Origin: Halioglobus sp.
GTDB lineage: Bacteria > Pseudomonadota > Gammaproteobacteria > Pseudomonadales > Halieaceae
Length of the DNA stretch: 60,850 nucleotides
Direction of reading: 5' to 3'
Assembly: GCA_020443345.1 (NCBI GenBank)
Contig: JAGRIH010000021.1
Location: 109,018-169,867 of the forward strand
Position numbers and translations under genes: made by a program
Notes under the pieces: generated by a model
The model's database searches: none
What the model saw: the letters and a program-made list of their open reading frames with translations, nothing else
Told to the model about the DNA's origin: nothing
Part shown: one piece after another, positions 9,505 through 17,825 of the stretch
Layout: each line of letters starts with the position of its first letter
Numbering within the stretch: position 1 is the stretch's first letter

Positions 9505-9945
9505 TTACCAGCTACCGGTGTTTTCCATGGACGCCCAGGGCTCTCGCGGCCGCAGTGCGTCGCCGGCCTGCAACAGCTCGATGGAGATGCCGTCGGGCGA
9601 GCGGATAAAAGCCATGTGGCCGTCCCGCGGCGGCCGGTTGATGGTCACGCCCGCATCCATCAAGCGCTGACAGGTGGCGTAGATATCGTCCACGCGATAG
9701 GCCAGGTGGCCGAAGTTGCGACCGCCGTCGTAGGTTTGCGGGTCCCAGTTCCAGGTGATCTCCAGCAGCGGGCTGTGGTCTTCCCGAGCGCGCTCCATGT
9801 CCCCCGGGGCGGCCAGGAACACCAGGGTGAAGCGCCCGGCCTCGCTCTCCTGGCGCCTGATCTCAACCAGACCCAGCTTGTTGCAGTAGAAATCCAGGGT
9901 ATCGTCCAAGTCGCGGGCGCGCACCATGGTGTGGAGGTAATGCAT
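9505..9945 (-). CDS. gloA: Lactoylglutathione lyase (glyoxalase I) family protein
   Basis: Isomerises the hemithioacetal of methylglyoxal and glutathione to S-lactoylglutathione. The 146-aa single VOC-fold protein shows the expected metal ligands: His5 in MHYLHTMVRARDLD, Glu in LLEITWNW, His in NFGHLAYRVDD and Glu in GISIELLQ. The GRFTLVFLA strand fits the family. It lies between the convergent GATase gene and the divergent rdgC gene, with a repeat-rich intergenic region upstream. A closely related VOC enzyme cannot be fully excluded, but all four ligands argue for true glyoxalase I. Confidence 0.88.
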   Translation of the reverse strand: MHYLHTMVRARDLDDTLDFYCNKLGLVEIRRQESEAGRFTLVFLAAPGDMERAREDHSPLLEITWNWDPQTYDGGRNFGHLAYRVDDIYATCQRLMDAGVTINRPPRDGHMAFIRSPDGISIELLQAGDALRPREPWASMENTGSW

Positions 9946-10080
9946 AGGTCAACTCCCGTTGATTGGCTGAGCAGGCGTGGAAATGGGGTGTCTTGTTTCC
10001 GGCAATCTGTCCTGCAAACGATACCAACAATGGTAGGAGTGTGCGGGCACACTGACAAGACCAGCGGCATTCGGGCATTC

Positions 10081-10142
10081 GTGCCTGTCCACGTGCCCGT
10101 GCCTCGTTTGTGCCTGTCCACGTGCCCGTGTCCACGTGCCCG
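10081..10142. repeat. Direct repeats of GTGCCTGTCCACGTGCCCG type
   Basis: A 21-bp unit beginning GTGCCTGTCCACGTGCCC is present at 10081-10101 and again at 10110-10130, followed by a truncated copy TCCACGTGCCCG at 10131-10142. The units contain the palindrome CACGTG. The core GTGCCTGTCCA recurs twice at 36795-36827, in another intergenic region. This looks like a dispersed intergenic repeat family of REP type; that assignment is inference. Confidence 0.7.
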
Positions 10143-10214
10143 CGCACGGGCATACTGCCATCGGCCGGTCGCTGCGGTACAATCTGCCGCTTTTGCCAGA
10201 GGCAGTGACATTTC

Positions 10215-11117
10215 ATGTGGTTCAAGACTATCCGGGCCTATCGCCTCAGCCAGCCTTTCGACCTGTCTCCCGAAACACTGGGAGAACAACTGGCGCAGCG
10301 CGCCTTCAGCCCCTGCGCGAAGTCCCAGCCGGTGTCGATTGGCTGGGTCCCGCCGCTGGGGAGTGAGAGCGGCGAGCTGGTGCACGCGGCGGGCGGGCGC
10401 TTGTTACTGAAGCTGCGGCGCGAGGAGAGGCTGCTGCCGGCCACCGTGGTGCGCGAGCAACTGGAGGAAAAAATCGCCGAAATCGAGGAGCGCGACGGCC
10501 GCAAGGTCTACCGCAAGGAGCGCCTGACGCTGAAGGATGAGATCGTGCAGGACTGTCTGCCGCGCGCCTTTACCCGCTCCGGCAGTGTGTTTGCCTACCT
10601 CGACACACGCGCCAACTGGGTGTTCGTGGACGCCGCCAGCGCCAGTCGCGCCGAGGAGTTGCTCAACCTGCTGCGCGAATGTAGCGGCAGTTTTCCGGTG
10701 CTGCTGCCGCAGGTCAACGATGCCCCCGCGGCCGTCATGACCAACTGGCTGGTGCACCGCAACCTGCCGGATGACTTCGTACTGGGGGGGGAATGTGAGC
10801 TGCGCGAGCCGGGCGACGAGGGCGTGGTGCGCTGTCGCGGCGTCGACCTGCTCAGCGAGGAGGTGGAAACGCACCTGCACGCGGGCAGGCAGGTGGCGCG
10901 TCTGGCGCTCACCTGGGAGGACCGCGTGTCGTTTCTGCTGGCCGAGGATCTGTGCCTGCGGCGCCTCCGCTTTGCCGACGAATTGCTGCAGGAGAACGAG
11001 GATATCCCCGAGGCCGACGACGCGGCGCGCCTGGACGCCGACTTCGCCCTGATGGCCGATGCCGTGACCGGGCTGCAGGAGCGCATCCTGGCCTTGTTTG
11101 GCGGCGAGGCCCGCTAG
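10215..11117 (+). CDS. rdgC: Recombination-associated protein RdgC
   Basis: Ring-forming DNA-binding protein that limits RecA activity and access to DNA. The 300-aa length is normal. The N terminus MWFKTIRAYRLSQPFDLSPE and the GWVPPLG segment near residue 40 are diagnostic, as are LRREERLLPATVVREQLEEK, the KDEIVQDCLPRAF strand-helix and WLVHRNLPDDFVLG. It is followed after 6 bp by mnmH on the same strand, so the two are probably cotranscribed. TACAAT at 10178-10183 is a possible -10 box. Confidence 0.95.
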   Translation: MWFKTIRAYRLSQPFDLSPETLGEQLAQRAFSPCAKSQPVSIGWVPPLGSESGELVHAAGGRLLLKLRREERLLPATVVREQLEEKIAEIEERDGRKVYRKERLTLKDEIVQDCLPRAFTRSGSVFAYLDTRANWVFVDAASASRAEELLNLLRECSGSFPVLLPQVNDAPAAVMTNWLVHRNLPDDFVLGGECELREPGDEGVVRCRGVDLLSEEVETHLHAGRQVARLALTWEDRVSFLLAEDLCLRRLRFADELLQENEDIPEADDAARLDADFALMADAVTGLQERILALFGGEAR

Positions 11118-11123
11118 CGCGCC

Positions 11124-12218
11124 ATGGTGCAGCGCTCCGACACGGCCGACTACCGTGCGCTGTTTCTCAACGATGCTCCCCTGATGGATGTGCGCGCCCC
11201 GGCGGAGTTCAGTCAGGGTGCCTTTCCCAATGCCAGCAGCCTGCCGCTGCTGAGCGACGACGAGCGCGCGCAGGTGGGTATCTGCTACAAGCAGCGCGGC
11301 CAGGCGGCCGCCATCGAGCTGGGCCACACCCTGGTGTCGGGGGCGGCGCGGCGCGCGCGCCTGGCGCAGTGGCTGGCTTTCGCGCGGCGGCATCCGGACG
11401 GCTATCTGTACTGTTTTCGCGGCGGGCTGCGCTCGCGCACGGTACAGCAGTGGCTGCGCGAGGCGGGCACCGACTACCCACTGATCGAGGGCGGCTACAA
11501 GGCCATGCGCCGGTTCCTGCTGGAGGAGCTGGAGCGCTCGGTACTGCGCGCCGCGCTGGTGCTGGTCAGCGGCAGGACCGGCACCGGCAAGACCCGGGTG
11601 ATCGCCCGCCTGGCGCGCAGCGTCGACCTGGAGAGACTGGCGCGGCACCGCGGCTCGTCCTTTGGTCAGCTGCCGCAGCCGCAGCCGGCGCAGATCGACT
11701 TCGAGAACGGCATCAGCATCGCCCTGATGAAGCTGCTGGCGTGCGGCGACGGCCCCCTGTATGTCGAGGACGAGGGCCGGCTGATCGGCCGCCTGTACCT
11801 GCCGGAGGTGCTGCGCCGGCAGATGCAAATTGCGCCCATGCTGGTAGTGGAGCAGAGCCTGGCGCAGCGGGTGGATGTGGTGATCGACGACTATATCATC
11901 GATCTGGGACGGCGCTACACCGCCCTCTACGGCGCGGCCGGTCCGCAGCGGCACGCGCAGAAAATGCTGGAGGACCTGGCGCGCATCCGCAAGCGCCTGG
12001 GCGGCGAGCGCTACCGGGAGGTGGGCGCCGCAATGGCATCGGCTTTCGAGGAGCAGCGGCGCAGCGGCAGCCTGGCGGGGCACCGGCAGTGGGTCGCCGC
12101 GCTGCTGCGGCAGTACTACGACCCTATGTATGACTACCAGTTGTCCCGGCGCGGCGGTATGTGCCTGTTCCGCGGCGACCGGGATGCCGTGGTGGCCTGG
12201 GCGCAGGGCGCCCGATAG
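11124..12218 (+). CDS. mnmH: tRNA 2-selenouridine synthase
   Basis: Replaces sulfur by selenium at the wobble 2-thiouridine of tRNAs for Lys, Glu and Gln through a geranylated intermediate, using selenophosphate. The 364-aa protein has an N-terminal rhodanese domain with catalytic Cys97 in LYCFRGGLRSRT, and a P-loop domain with SGRTGTGKTR at residues 149-158. The IEGGYKAMRRF linker is typical of the family. The ATG at 11124 follows rdgC by 6 bp, and a GTG for the next gene comes 2 bp after the stop, so the three genes form a tight cluster. selD, which supplies selenophosphate, is not in the window. Confidence 0.93.
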   Translation: MVQRSDTADYRALFLNDAPLMDVRAPAEFSQGAFPNASSLPLLSDDERAQVGICYKQRGQAAAIELGHTLVSGAARRARLAQWLAFARRHPDGYLYCFRGGLRSRTVQQWLREAGTDYPLIEGGYKAMRRFLLEELERSVLRAALVLVSGRTGTGKTRVIARLARSVDLERLARHRGSSFGQLPQPQPAQIDFENGISIALMKLLACGDGPLYVEDEGRLIGRLYLPEVLRRQMQIAPMLVVEQSLAQRVDVVIDDYIIDLGRRYTALYGAAGPQRHAQKMLEDLARIRKRLGGERYREVGAAMASAFEEQRRSGSLAGHRQWVAALLRQYYDPMYDYQLSRRGGMCLFRGDRDAVVAWAQGAR

Positions 12219-12220
12219 CC

Positions 12221-13387
12221 GTGACATCGGGGGCGGGGGCGGTGCAGGAGTTGGTACTGGTGGGCGGCGGCCACAGCCACGCCCTGGCGCTGCGCTCGCT
12301 CGCTCTGCAGTCCGTGACCGGCGTGCGCACGACGCTGGTTTCGCCGGCGCGCCATACGCCCTATTCCGGCATGCTACCGGGGCTGGTGGCGGGCCACTAC
12401 CGGTTCGAGGAAAGCCATATCGACCTGCTGCGGCTGTGCCGGTGGGCGGGTGTGCGCTTTGTCGCGGGGCGGGTGGTCGCACTCGACCCGCAAGCCCGGC
12501 GCCTGACACTGCGCGATGGTTCGGCCATCGCCTACGACGTGGTGAGCATCGATATCGGATCACAGCCGGAGCTGGATGCAGTCCCCGGCGCGCGGCAACA
12601 CGCCGTGCCGGTAAAGCCGGTGGCGGGACTGTGGCAGCGCTGGCAGGCGGTGTACGCGCGCCTGCAGGCGCAGCCGGCGGGAGCGCGCGATTATCGCATA
12701 GCCGTGGTGGGCGGCGGCGCCGGTGGCGTGGAGCTGGCCATGGCCATGGCCGCACGCCTGGCCGGTCGCGGCGTGCGCGTGGCGCTGTGGTGCGCCGGGC
12801 CGGTGATACTGCAGGGCTACAACGCGTGCGCCCGGCGGGCGGTGCAGCGTGCGCTGGCACGCCTGGAAGTGGCGGTGCAGGTCGATGCGCGCGTGGCGCG
12901 GGTGCGCCCGGGCAGTCTGCTGTTGGCCGACGGGCGCGGTGCGGATTACGACGAGCTGTTCTGGTGCACCGGTGCCGCCGCTGCGCCCTGGGTGGCGGCC
13001 AGCGGGCTGCGCACTGACGCAAGCGGTTTTTTGCAGGTGCGCGACACCCTGCAGACAGTGGATGACGACAGGGTTTTCGCTGCCGGGGATATCGCCGCGC
13101 AGGTCGCTCACCCGCGGCCCAAGGCGGGGGTCTACGCGGTGCGCCAGGCGCCGGTGCTGACGCACAACCTGCGCGCCGCGCTGCTGGGCGAGCCCCTGCG
13201 CGAGTATCGCCCGCAGCGCAGCTTTCTGTCCCTGGTGTCCCTGGGCGGCAAGCGCGCCACCGCGGCCCGCGGGCCCTGCAGCGCCACCGGCGCCTGGGTA
13301 TGGCGCTGGAAAGACCGTATCGATCGCGCTTTTATGGCCCGCTTCACCGACCTGCCGGCCGGGCCCGTGCGCGACCGCGCGCTATGA
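12221..13387 (+). CDS. Pyridine nucleotide-disulfide oxidoreductase, SelD-N-terminal-like
   Basis: A FAD/NAD(P)H-binding oxidoreductase of about 388 aa. The FAD-binding start is LVLVGGGHSHALALRSLA and the second Rossmann motif is RIAVVGGGAGGVELAMAMAA. The VFAAGDIAAQ motif near the C terminus is the second FAD contact. The GGGHSH and SPARHTPYSGMLPG segments match the family that is fused in front of SelD in some bacteria (recognised from memory). Here the SelD part is missing, because the gene ends at 13387 with no further domain. The GTG at 12221, 2 bp after mnmH, is the likely start; GTG at 12242 is an alternative. It is probably linked to selenium metabolism. Confidence 0.82.
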   Translation: MTSGAGAVQELVLVGGGHSHALALRSLALQSVTGVRTTLVSPARHTPYSGMLPGLVAGHYRFEESHIDLLRLCRWAGVRFVAGRVVALDPQARRLTLRDGSAIAYDVVSIDIGSQPELDAVPGARQHAVPVKPVAGLWQRWQAVYARLQAQPAGARDYRIAVVGGGAGGVELAMAMAARLAGRGVRVALWCAGPVILQGYNACARRAVQRALARLEVAVQVDARVARVRPGSLLLADGRGADYDELFWCTGAAAAPWVAASGLRTDASGFLQVRDTLQTVDDDRVFAAGDIAAQVAHPRPKAGVYAVRQAPVLTHNLRAALLGEPLREYRPQRSFLSLVSLGGKRATAARGPCSATGAWVWRWKDRIDRAFMARFTDLPAGPVRDRAL

Positions 13388-14044
13388 TTGCGAAGTGCCC
13401 GGCGCCTCGCCGCTGCCGGGATGGTGCGGGTGCCGCGTCAGCGCCGCCAGTTGCCGGTCGTGCCATGCCCAGAGCGTGAGCAGCGCCAGCACCGCGCCCA
13501 GGCCCGCCATCGCCATATCCGACTGGGTGTCCCACACGTAGCCCTGGGTACCCAGGAAGGCCTCGGACGAGGCGCCGGCGATGACGGCGACCGCCCATTC
13601 CAGCAGTTCATAGAGTGCCGAAAACGCCAGGCACACGCTCAGGATGAACACATTGCGCCACGCTGCGTTCGCCACCACAGCTTTACGGATCAGGATTTCC
13701 CTGGCGATGACGGCCGGCACGAAACCCTGCATGAAGTGCCCCAGTTTGTCGTAGTTATTGCGCTGGAAACCCAACAGCGGCTTGAGCGTGTCGAACAGCG
13801 GTACCTCGGCGTAGGTGTAATGGCCGCCCACCATGAGCACCACGCAGTGGGCCAGGATCAGCCAGTACAGCAGCGGCGTCAGCGGAAAGCTGCGCCAGGT
13901 GGCGGCCAGGACCGCCAGCCCGATCACCGCCGGAGCCACTTCCAGCGCCCAGGTCGCGTAGTCTTTCGGCTCGATGGCCGACCACAGCAGGGTGAGGACA
14001 AATACCGCGAGCCAGACCAGCACGTACACGGGGCGTGTGCGCAT
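13382..14044 (-). CDS. DUF2238 family membrane protein (YjdF-like)
   Basis: An integral membrane protein of 220 aa with about five to six hydrophobic segments and no known activity. It shows the family's conserved polar blocks GGHYTYAEVPLFDTLK, NNYDKLGHFMQGFVPA, ALYELLEWAVA and GTQGYVWDTQSDM. The acid and histidine residues inside these membrane-proximal motifs suggest a binding or catalytic site (inference). It overlaps the end of the flavoprotein gene by 6 bp in convergent orientation. It lies 10 bp downstream of the small channel gene on the same strand, so the two are likely one transcript. Confidence 0.82.
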   Translation of the reverse strand: MRTRPVYVLVWLAVFVLTLLWSAIEPKDYATWALEVAPAVIGLAVLAATWRSFPLTPLLYWLILAHCVVLMVGGHYTYAEVPLFDTLKPLLGFQRNNYDKLGHFMQGFVPAVIAREILIRKAVVANAAWRNVFILSVCLAFSALYELLEWAVAVIAGASSEAFLGTQGYVWDTQSDMAMAGLGAVLALLTLWAWHDRQLAALTRHPHHPGSGEAPGTSQS

Positions 14045-14054
14045 CGGTACCGGC

Positions 14055-14480
14055 TCAGTCCCGGTCCCAGTAGCGCGTCATTTCCAGGTAGAGGAACGAG
14101 GCTGTCCAGGTGATGAGGACCAGCCCGGTGAGTGATTCCAGGCCGGTCAGGTAGCGCAAATCGCCGTGGGGTTCGATGTCGCCGAGCCCCAGCGTGGTGA
14201 ACACGGTGAAGGAGAAATACGCGCTGTCCATCAGCGAGCCGTCAAAATTCCCGGCCAGAGAACCCCACCCTTCGGCGTGATGCATCAAATAGAACGAGCA
14301 ACCGAAAACCCAGACCTCGACGGAGTGTGCGGTCAGCGCCACCAACACGCCCAGTACGATGCGGTAGCGGTGGCGCATCCGCAGCTTCGGCAGCAGCAGC
14401 GTGATGCGGTGCAGGAACTCGTAGTGGATCATGACAGTGGTGCCGATGACCAGCAGGTTTACAAGAAAAACAGGTACCAT
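14055..14480 (-). CDS. Small potassium-channel-like (two-TM pore) protein
   Basis: A 141-aa inner-membrane protein with four hydrophobic stretches and a pore-loop-like sequence, FTVFTTLGLGDIEPHG. This matches the place of the K+ channel filter but reads GLGD instead of GYGD. The last helix TGLVLITWTASFLYLEMTRYW follows, as in Ion_trans_2 proteins. No RCK or other ligand domain is attached. It is immediately upstream of the DUF2238 gene. Ion selectivity is uncertain because the filter Tyr is replaced by Leu. Confidence 0.78.
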   Translation of the reverse strand: MVPVFLVNLLVIGTTVMIHYEFLHRITLLLPKLRMRHRYRIVLGVLVALTAHSVEVWVFGCSFYLMHHAEGWGSLAGNFDGSLMDSAYFSFTVFTTLGLGDIEPHGDLRYLTGLESLTGLVLITWTASFLYLEMTRYWDRD

Positions 14481-14651
14481 GGTGCCCCTTGCCGTCGGTT
14501 CGCCGGTGTTTCAAGCTGACGGACAGCCTCAGCACAGGACATCTCGTCTCGAAACACTGCCGGCTACTGTACAACGATAAGGGTTGCCGGAGAACCGATT
14601 GTAAGAAGGTAAGGTGCAGGTGGTAAACCTTACGCACGAGCCGCTATCGGG

Positions 14652-14679
14652 CCTGCGCAGCACCGCGGCGCCGCGCAGG
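14652..14679. terminator. GC-rich stem-loop downstream of the OmpA-type lipoprotein gene
   Basis: CCTGCGC (14652-14658) pairs with GCGCAGG (14673-14679) around a 14-nt GC-rich loop, 20 bp beyond the stop of the minus-strand lipoprotein gene. There is no T-run, so intrinsic termination is doubtful. Confidence 0.3.
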
Positions 14680-14698
14680 TTGGGGGCGCGAGCCGCCC

Positions 14699-15577
14699 TC
14701 AGCGCCTGGCGGCGTCGGGAAACTCCCCGTCCTTGTCGGAGACGACGATTTCCACCCGGCGGTTCTGCTGTCTGCCGGCGGCGGTGTCGTTGCTGGCCAC
14801 GGGGTAGGCCTCGCCCAGGCCCCTGGTTTCCAGGCGGTCGCGGGCGATGCCCCGCTCGATTAGTGCCGCGCGCACGGCTTCCGCACGGCGTCTGGACAGG
14901 TCTTCGTTGTACGACTCCGCACCAGTGGAGTCGGTGTGGCCCTCTATCAGCAGGCGCCGTTCGGGGTTGTCCTGGAGAAACTCCACGATGCGGTCTATTG
15001 CCGAGTAGGCGCCGGCGAGCAGCTCGGCCCGATCGGTTTCAAACAGCACGTCGCTGAGCGTCAGCACGACGCCGCGAGCCGTGCGCTCTGCCTGCAGCTC
15101 CTGCAACTGCCGCTCCATCTCCCGGGCTTCGGCCAGCGCCGCCGCCGCTGCATCGCGGGCCTGCGCCGCCTCCCGGCTCTGTAGCAGCGCCGCCTGTTTG
15201 GCGCGTTCCGCCTCGTCGGTCCGCGCCATCAGCAACACGCGGTTGCGCTCGGCCTCCGAGCGGGCGATCCGGTCCCGCGCGGTCTTCTCCAAGGCGCGCT
15301 CCTGCACGATTTCGGCATAGCGGGTGGCGAGGTAGGCGTGGTGCTTGATCTGTTCCACGTCATCGCCCGCGTTCAGCGCATTTTCAGCTTGGTCCAACTG
15401 CAGACGGGCTTTTTCCAGCTCCGCGCTCGCCACCTGATCGGCCAGCGGCAGCTGGTTGGCGCTGGCGACCGCCATCCTGGCCCGGTCCAGCTCCGCAATG
15501 TCTTGCGGTTGGCTGGCGCATGCACCCAGCACCAGCAACAGGCCGGCTGTGAGACATTTCAATACGATGCTTTTCAC
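14699..15577 (-). CDS. OmpA-domain lipoprotein with DUF4398-like N-terminal region
   Basis: An outer-membrane or periplasmic lipoprotein of about 292 aa that should bind peptidoglycan. A signal peptide ends in the lipobox LGAC, with the lipid-bearing Cys near residue 20. The next 120 residues are helical, coiled-coil rich and Ala/Glu/Arg rich (SAELEKARLQLDQAENAL is DUF4398-like). The OmpA C-terminal domain begins at VLTLSDVLFETDRAEL and has IEGHTDSTGAESYNEDLSRRRAE and QNRRVEIVV. The GTG at 15577 is preceded by AGGAGA at a good distance and is preferred over TTG at 15595. It directly follows the smaller DUF4398 gene, which shares the same helical motif. Confidence 0.85.
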   Translation of the reverse strand: MKSIVLKCLTAGLLLVLGACASQPQDIAELDRARMAVASANQLPLADQVASAELEKARLQLDQAENALNAGDDVEQIKHHAYLATRYAEIVQERALEKTARDRIARSEAERNRVLLMARTDEAERAKQAALLQSREAAQARDAAAAALAEAREMERQLQELQAERTARGVVLTLSDVLFETDRAELLAGAYSAIDRIVEFLQDNPERRLLIEGHTDSTGAESYNEDLSRRRAEAVRAALIERGIARDRLETRGLGEAYPVASNDTAAGRQQNRRVEIVVSDKDGEFPDAARR

Positions 15578-15591
15578 AATACTCTCCTGTT

Positions 15592-15975
15592 TCAATTGAT
15601 GGTCGAGCGGGTGGTGGTTTCACGGCGCAGTGTGTCGATGCTCTCCTGCACTTCCCGCAGCGACCGTTCCGCCTGCAGTCGATTGGTTTGTGCGGTGGCC
15701 AGTTGAGCGTCCAGTTCTGCCTCGGTGGCCAGCCGCAGCGCCAACTCGTTCTCGCCCTGGTCGGCGGCCCGGTTGGCCTGCTGCAGCTTGTCGCGCGCGC
15801 GTTCCAGGGCGACCGTAGCATACTGCTGCGCGCCCTGGTCCGCTGCCACCTCGATGAAGGATTCAGCCCTGCTGAGCGCCCTTGTCGGTTTTTCCGATGA
15901 TGTGGCGCAGCCGGCCAACAGGGATGCGCCCAACAGCGCAGACAAGCCCATTGCGATGGGTACATTTCGTTTCAT
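15592..15975 (-). CDS. DUF4398 domain lipoprotein
   Basis: A 127-aa lipoprotein with signal peptide and lipobox LLAGC (Cys near residue 22), followed by a single helical domain. The segment YATVALERARDKLQQANRAA and the following Glu/Ala/Gln-rich helix match DUF4398. It probably anchors in the outer membrane and forms a periplasmic coiled coil. The function is unknown. It is the first gene of a two-gene operon with the OmpA-domain lipoprotein, whose N-terminal region resembles it, so the pair may have come from duplication and fusion. Confidence 0.82.
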   Translation of the reverse strand: MKRNVPIAMGLSALLGASLLAGCATSSEKPTRALSRAESFIEVAADQGAQQYATVALERARDKLQQANRAADQGENELALRLATEAELDAQLATAQTNRLQAERSLREVQESIDTLRRETTTRSTIN

Positions 15976-16146
15976 GCCAGTGCCTCCTGGTGTTCGTTTT
16001 TTCGATCCATGGGTGGACGATGTTGCCGCACCTGGTTACTTCCCATCAGCCTTCACACAGTGCCTGCGTGAATCTTGTACCGGAGCATGCACGAGCTGTG
16101 CCAGGTGCCGGGTCAGTCGTGTGCGCGGGGCCCCCGGGCCGCCATA

Positions 16147-17469
16147 TCAAGTGCGGCTCGCATCTGCAAAAGAGTGTAGACGCAGCGTCCGTGCAATGCT
16201 ATCGCGCGCGGCGCGCGCCACGCCAGCCTCCCGGGCAAAGTGCTGCCAGCGCGAGACCGTGTCCTGCACCTCGGCCACAATCGCGGTGGCGCGACCGCGC
16301 TTCATCGAGGCCGCCCTGGCACAGGCCTTGAAATCATCCATGGTGAAGTCCTCGCGCTTGCCGTTCATGGTCATCTGGTGAGTGGCCGTCCACGCTCCGG
16401 CTGGATTGAAGCTGTAGATCATATCGAAAGCCGGGGCCAGGGACCACGCACCGCGCTTGTCCATCAGAAACGCGATATTCTTGACGTGGTCGTCGTGGTT
16501 GCGCGCAACGATATTGAACACCATGCGCCGATACTGTTCCTCGATTTCCCGCATGGGCAGACCGAGCCGGCGCATCACCAGCAGCGCCTGTTCATAACTG
16601 TAGGCCCCGGCCAGATTGAAATCATAGTGTGCCAGCGCACCCAGCGACTGCAGGTGAAGTTTCTCGCCATCCGGCAGGCGGTCGAAGCGGCGTGTCATGA
16701 AATGGCGGCGGCCGCCCTCTTCGAACAGGCGACACTCGTTGATGTCGATGCCGCAGGACCGCGCCATCAGATAGTAGGCGTATTCGATAGCGCCGTAACC
16801 CTGCGGGTCGTCCAGTTCCCGGTCCCGGTTGCCGCTCACCCCGTCGAATTTTAACAGCCAGTACTCGAAACCCTCCCCGGCATCGACCTGGCCGGAACGC
16901 ACTTCGTTGGTGTGCCGGTTCCAGGCGACCACCGCTTTGGCGCGGGCGCCCCCGGCCGAGGTGCCCACCCGCAGGATGTCTCTCAACGCGGCAGCTTTCT
17001 CCGCGTCCGCGAAGGAGGCCCGCAGATCGTTGCGATGACTCAATACCTGTGAGGCCAGTGCAACCAGCCGGTCGACTTCGACGCGCTCCGACGGCCGCGC
17101 TCCCGGCCCGGTCGCCGGCGCGAACTCCAGCGCGCCCATGCCGCGCGTACCGGTGTAGCACAGTCGCTCGACGGCATTGAAGGATTCCGGTGTGCGCCCC
17201 TGCGCCGCCAGCCAGGCATCGATCAGCGCGTTGCCAAACCGGTCCGGCAGCGAGTCGGCCAGCAGGCCGGGCAGTCCCAGGAAGGTCTGGCGCGGCAGTT
17301 CGGGGAAACGGTACACGCGCCGGGACAGCGGCATCATCAACGGCGCCACCTGAATGCCGCTGCGGGCAAACCCGGCATCGTACTCAAAGGCTGCCACGTC
17401 TTCGCCGTCCAGCAGCGAGACGGCGCCAATGGTGCGACCCCAGAGCCTGACTTCGGCCACCGTGCTCAC
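16147..17469 (-). CDS. hipA: HipA family serine/threonine kinase toxin
   Basis: Toxin of a type II system; characterised HipA proteins phosphorylate glutamyl-tRNA synthetase and cause growth arrest. The 440-aa length is normal. The N-terminal Couple_hipA region includes the FLGLPGLLADSLPDRFG block at about 63-79. The kinase part shows the flexible P-loop-like GTSAGGARAK at 169-178 with the serine that is autophosphorylated in relatives, WLLKFDG at 204-210, MTRRFDR, the catalytic RNHDDHVKN at 323-331 and PAFDM at 346-350. The start GTG overlaps the hipB stop by 4 bp (GTGA), so the pair is translationally coupled. All key residues look intact. Its target here is unknown. Confidence 0.92.
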   Translation of the reverse strand: MSTVAEVRLWGRTIGAVSLLDGEDVAAFEYDAGFARSGIQVAPLMMPLSRRVYRFPELPRQTFLGLPGLLADSLPDRFGNALIDAWLAAQGRTPESFNAVERLCYTGTRGMGALEFAPATGPGARPSERVEVDRLVALASQVLSHRNDLRASFADAEKAAALRDILRVGTSAGGARAKAVVAWNRHTNEVRSGQVDAGEGFEYWLLKFDGVSGNRDRELDDPQGYGAIEYAYYLMARSCGIDINECRLFEEGGRRHFMTRRFDRLPDGEKLHLQSLGALAHYDFNLAGAYSYEQALLVMRRLGLPMREIEEQYRRMVFNIVARNHDDHVKNIAFLMDKRGAWSLAPAFDMIYSFNPAGAWTATHQMTMNGKREDFTMDDFKACARAASMKRGRATAIVAEVQDTVSRWQHFAREAGVARAARDSIARTLRLHSFADASRT

Positions 17470-17825
17470 GCCTCGTCACCCCAGTGCCAGGGTTTGCCGG
17501 TCGGCTTTGGCGGACGCTGCTTAGACGCCCGCTGGCGGGGTTTGCCCCTGCGTTGCAGCAGGTCCATCGGTCGCGGCCCAGTCGCGGGAACCAGCCCCTG
17601 CAGGCCCGGCATGCCATCCAGTACCCGCAGCACCCGCACCAGGCTGGACAGTTGCGAGGAGTGCCCGGCTTCGATGCGCTCCAGCGTGCGCTTGGCAATC
17701 CCCGCCTGCTCGGCCACGGCGGCCTGAGTGAGTTGCAAGTCGATCCGCCGGGCGGCAATACGCGCGCCGATTTCCGCGAGGATGGCGTCGTCTGTCAGCA
17801 GGCTGGTTATCTCCATAGTGGCCAC
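17466..17825 (-). CDS. hipB: HipB-like XRE-family antitoxin
   Basis: Antitoxin and autorepressor of the pair. The 119-aa protein has an XRE helix-turn-helix at about residues 15-70, with GARIAARRIDLQLTQAAVAE as the first helices and GIAKRTLERIEAGHSSQLSS as the recognition region. The basic C-terminal tail (RGKPRQRASKQRPPKPTGK) is probably flexible. It is upstream of hipA with a 4-bp overlap. The start codon lies just beside an AT-rich control region with repeated TATTACGAT sites, as expected if it represses its own operon. Confidence 0.88.
   Translation of the reverse strand: MATMEITSLLTDDAILAEIGARIAARRIDLQLTQAAVAEQAGIAKRTLERIEAGHSSQLSSLVRVLRVLDGMPGLQGLVPATGPRPMDLLQRRGKPRQRASKQRPPKPTGKPWHWGDEA

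Noticed and set aside
10404..13022. An 872-codon frame on the minus strand opposite rdgC and mnmH
   Set aside because: It lies wholly antisense to recognised genes, and its translation is rich in Arg, Pro, Ala and His with no domain.
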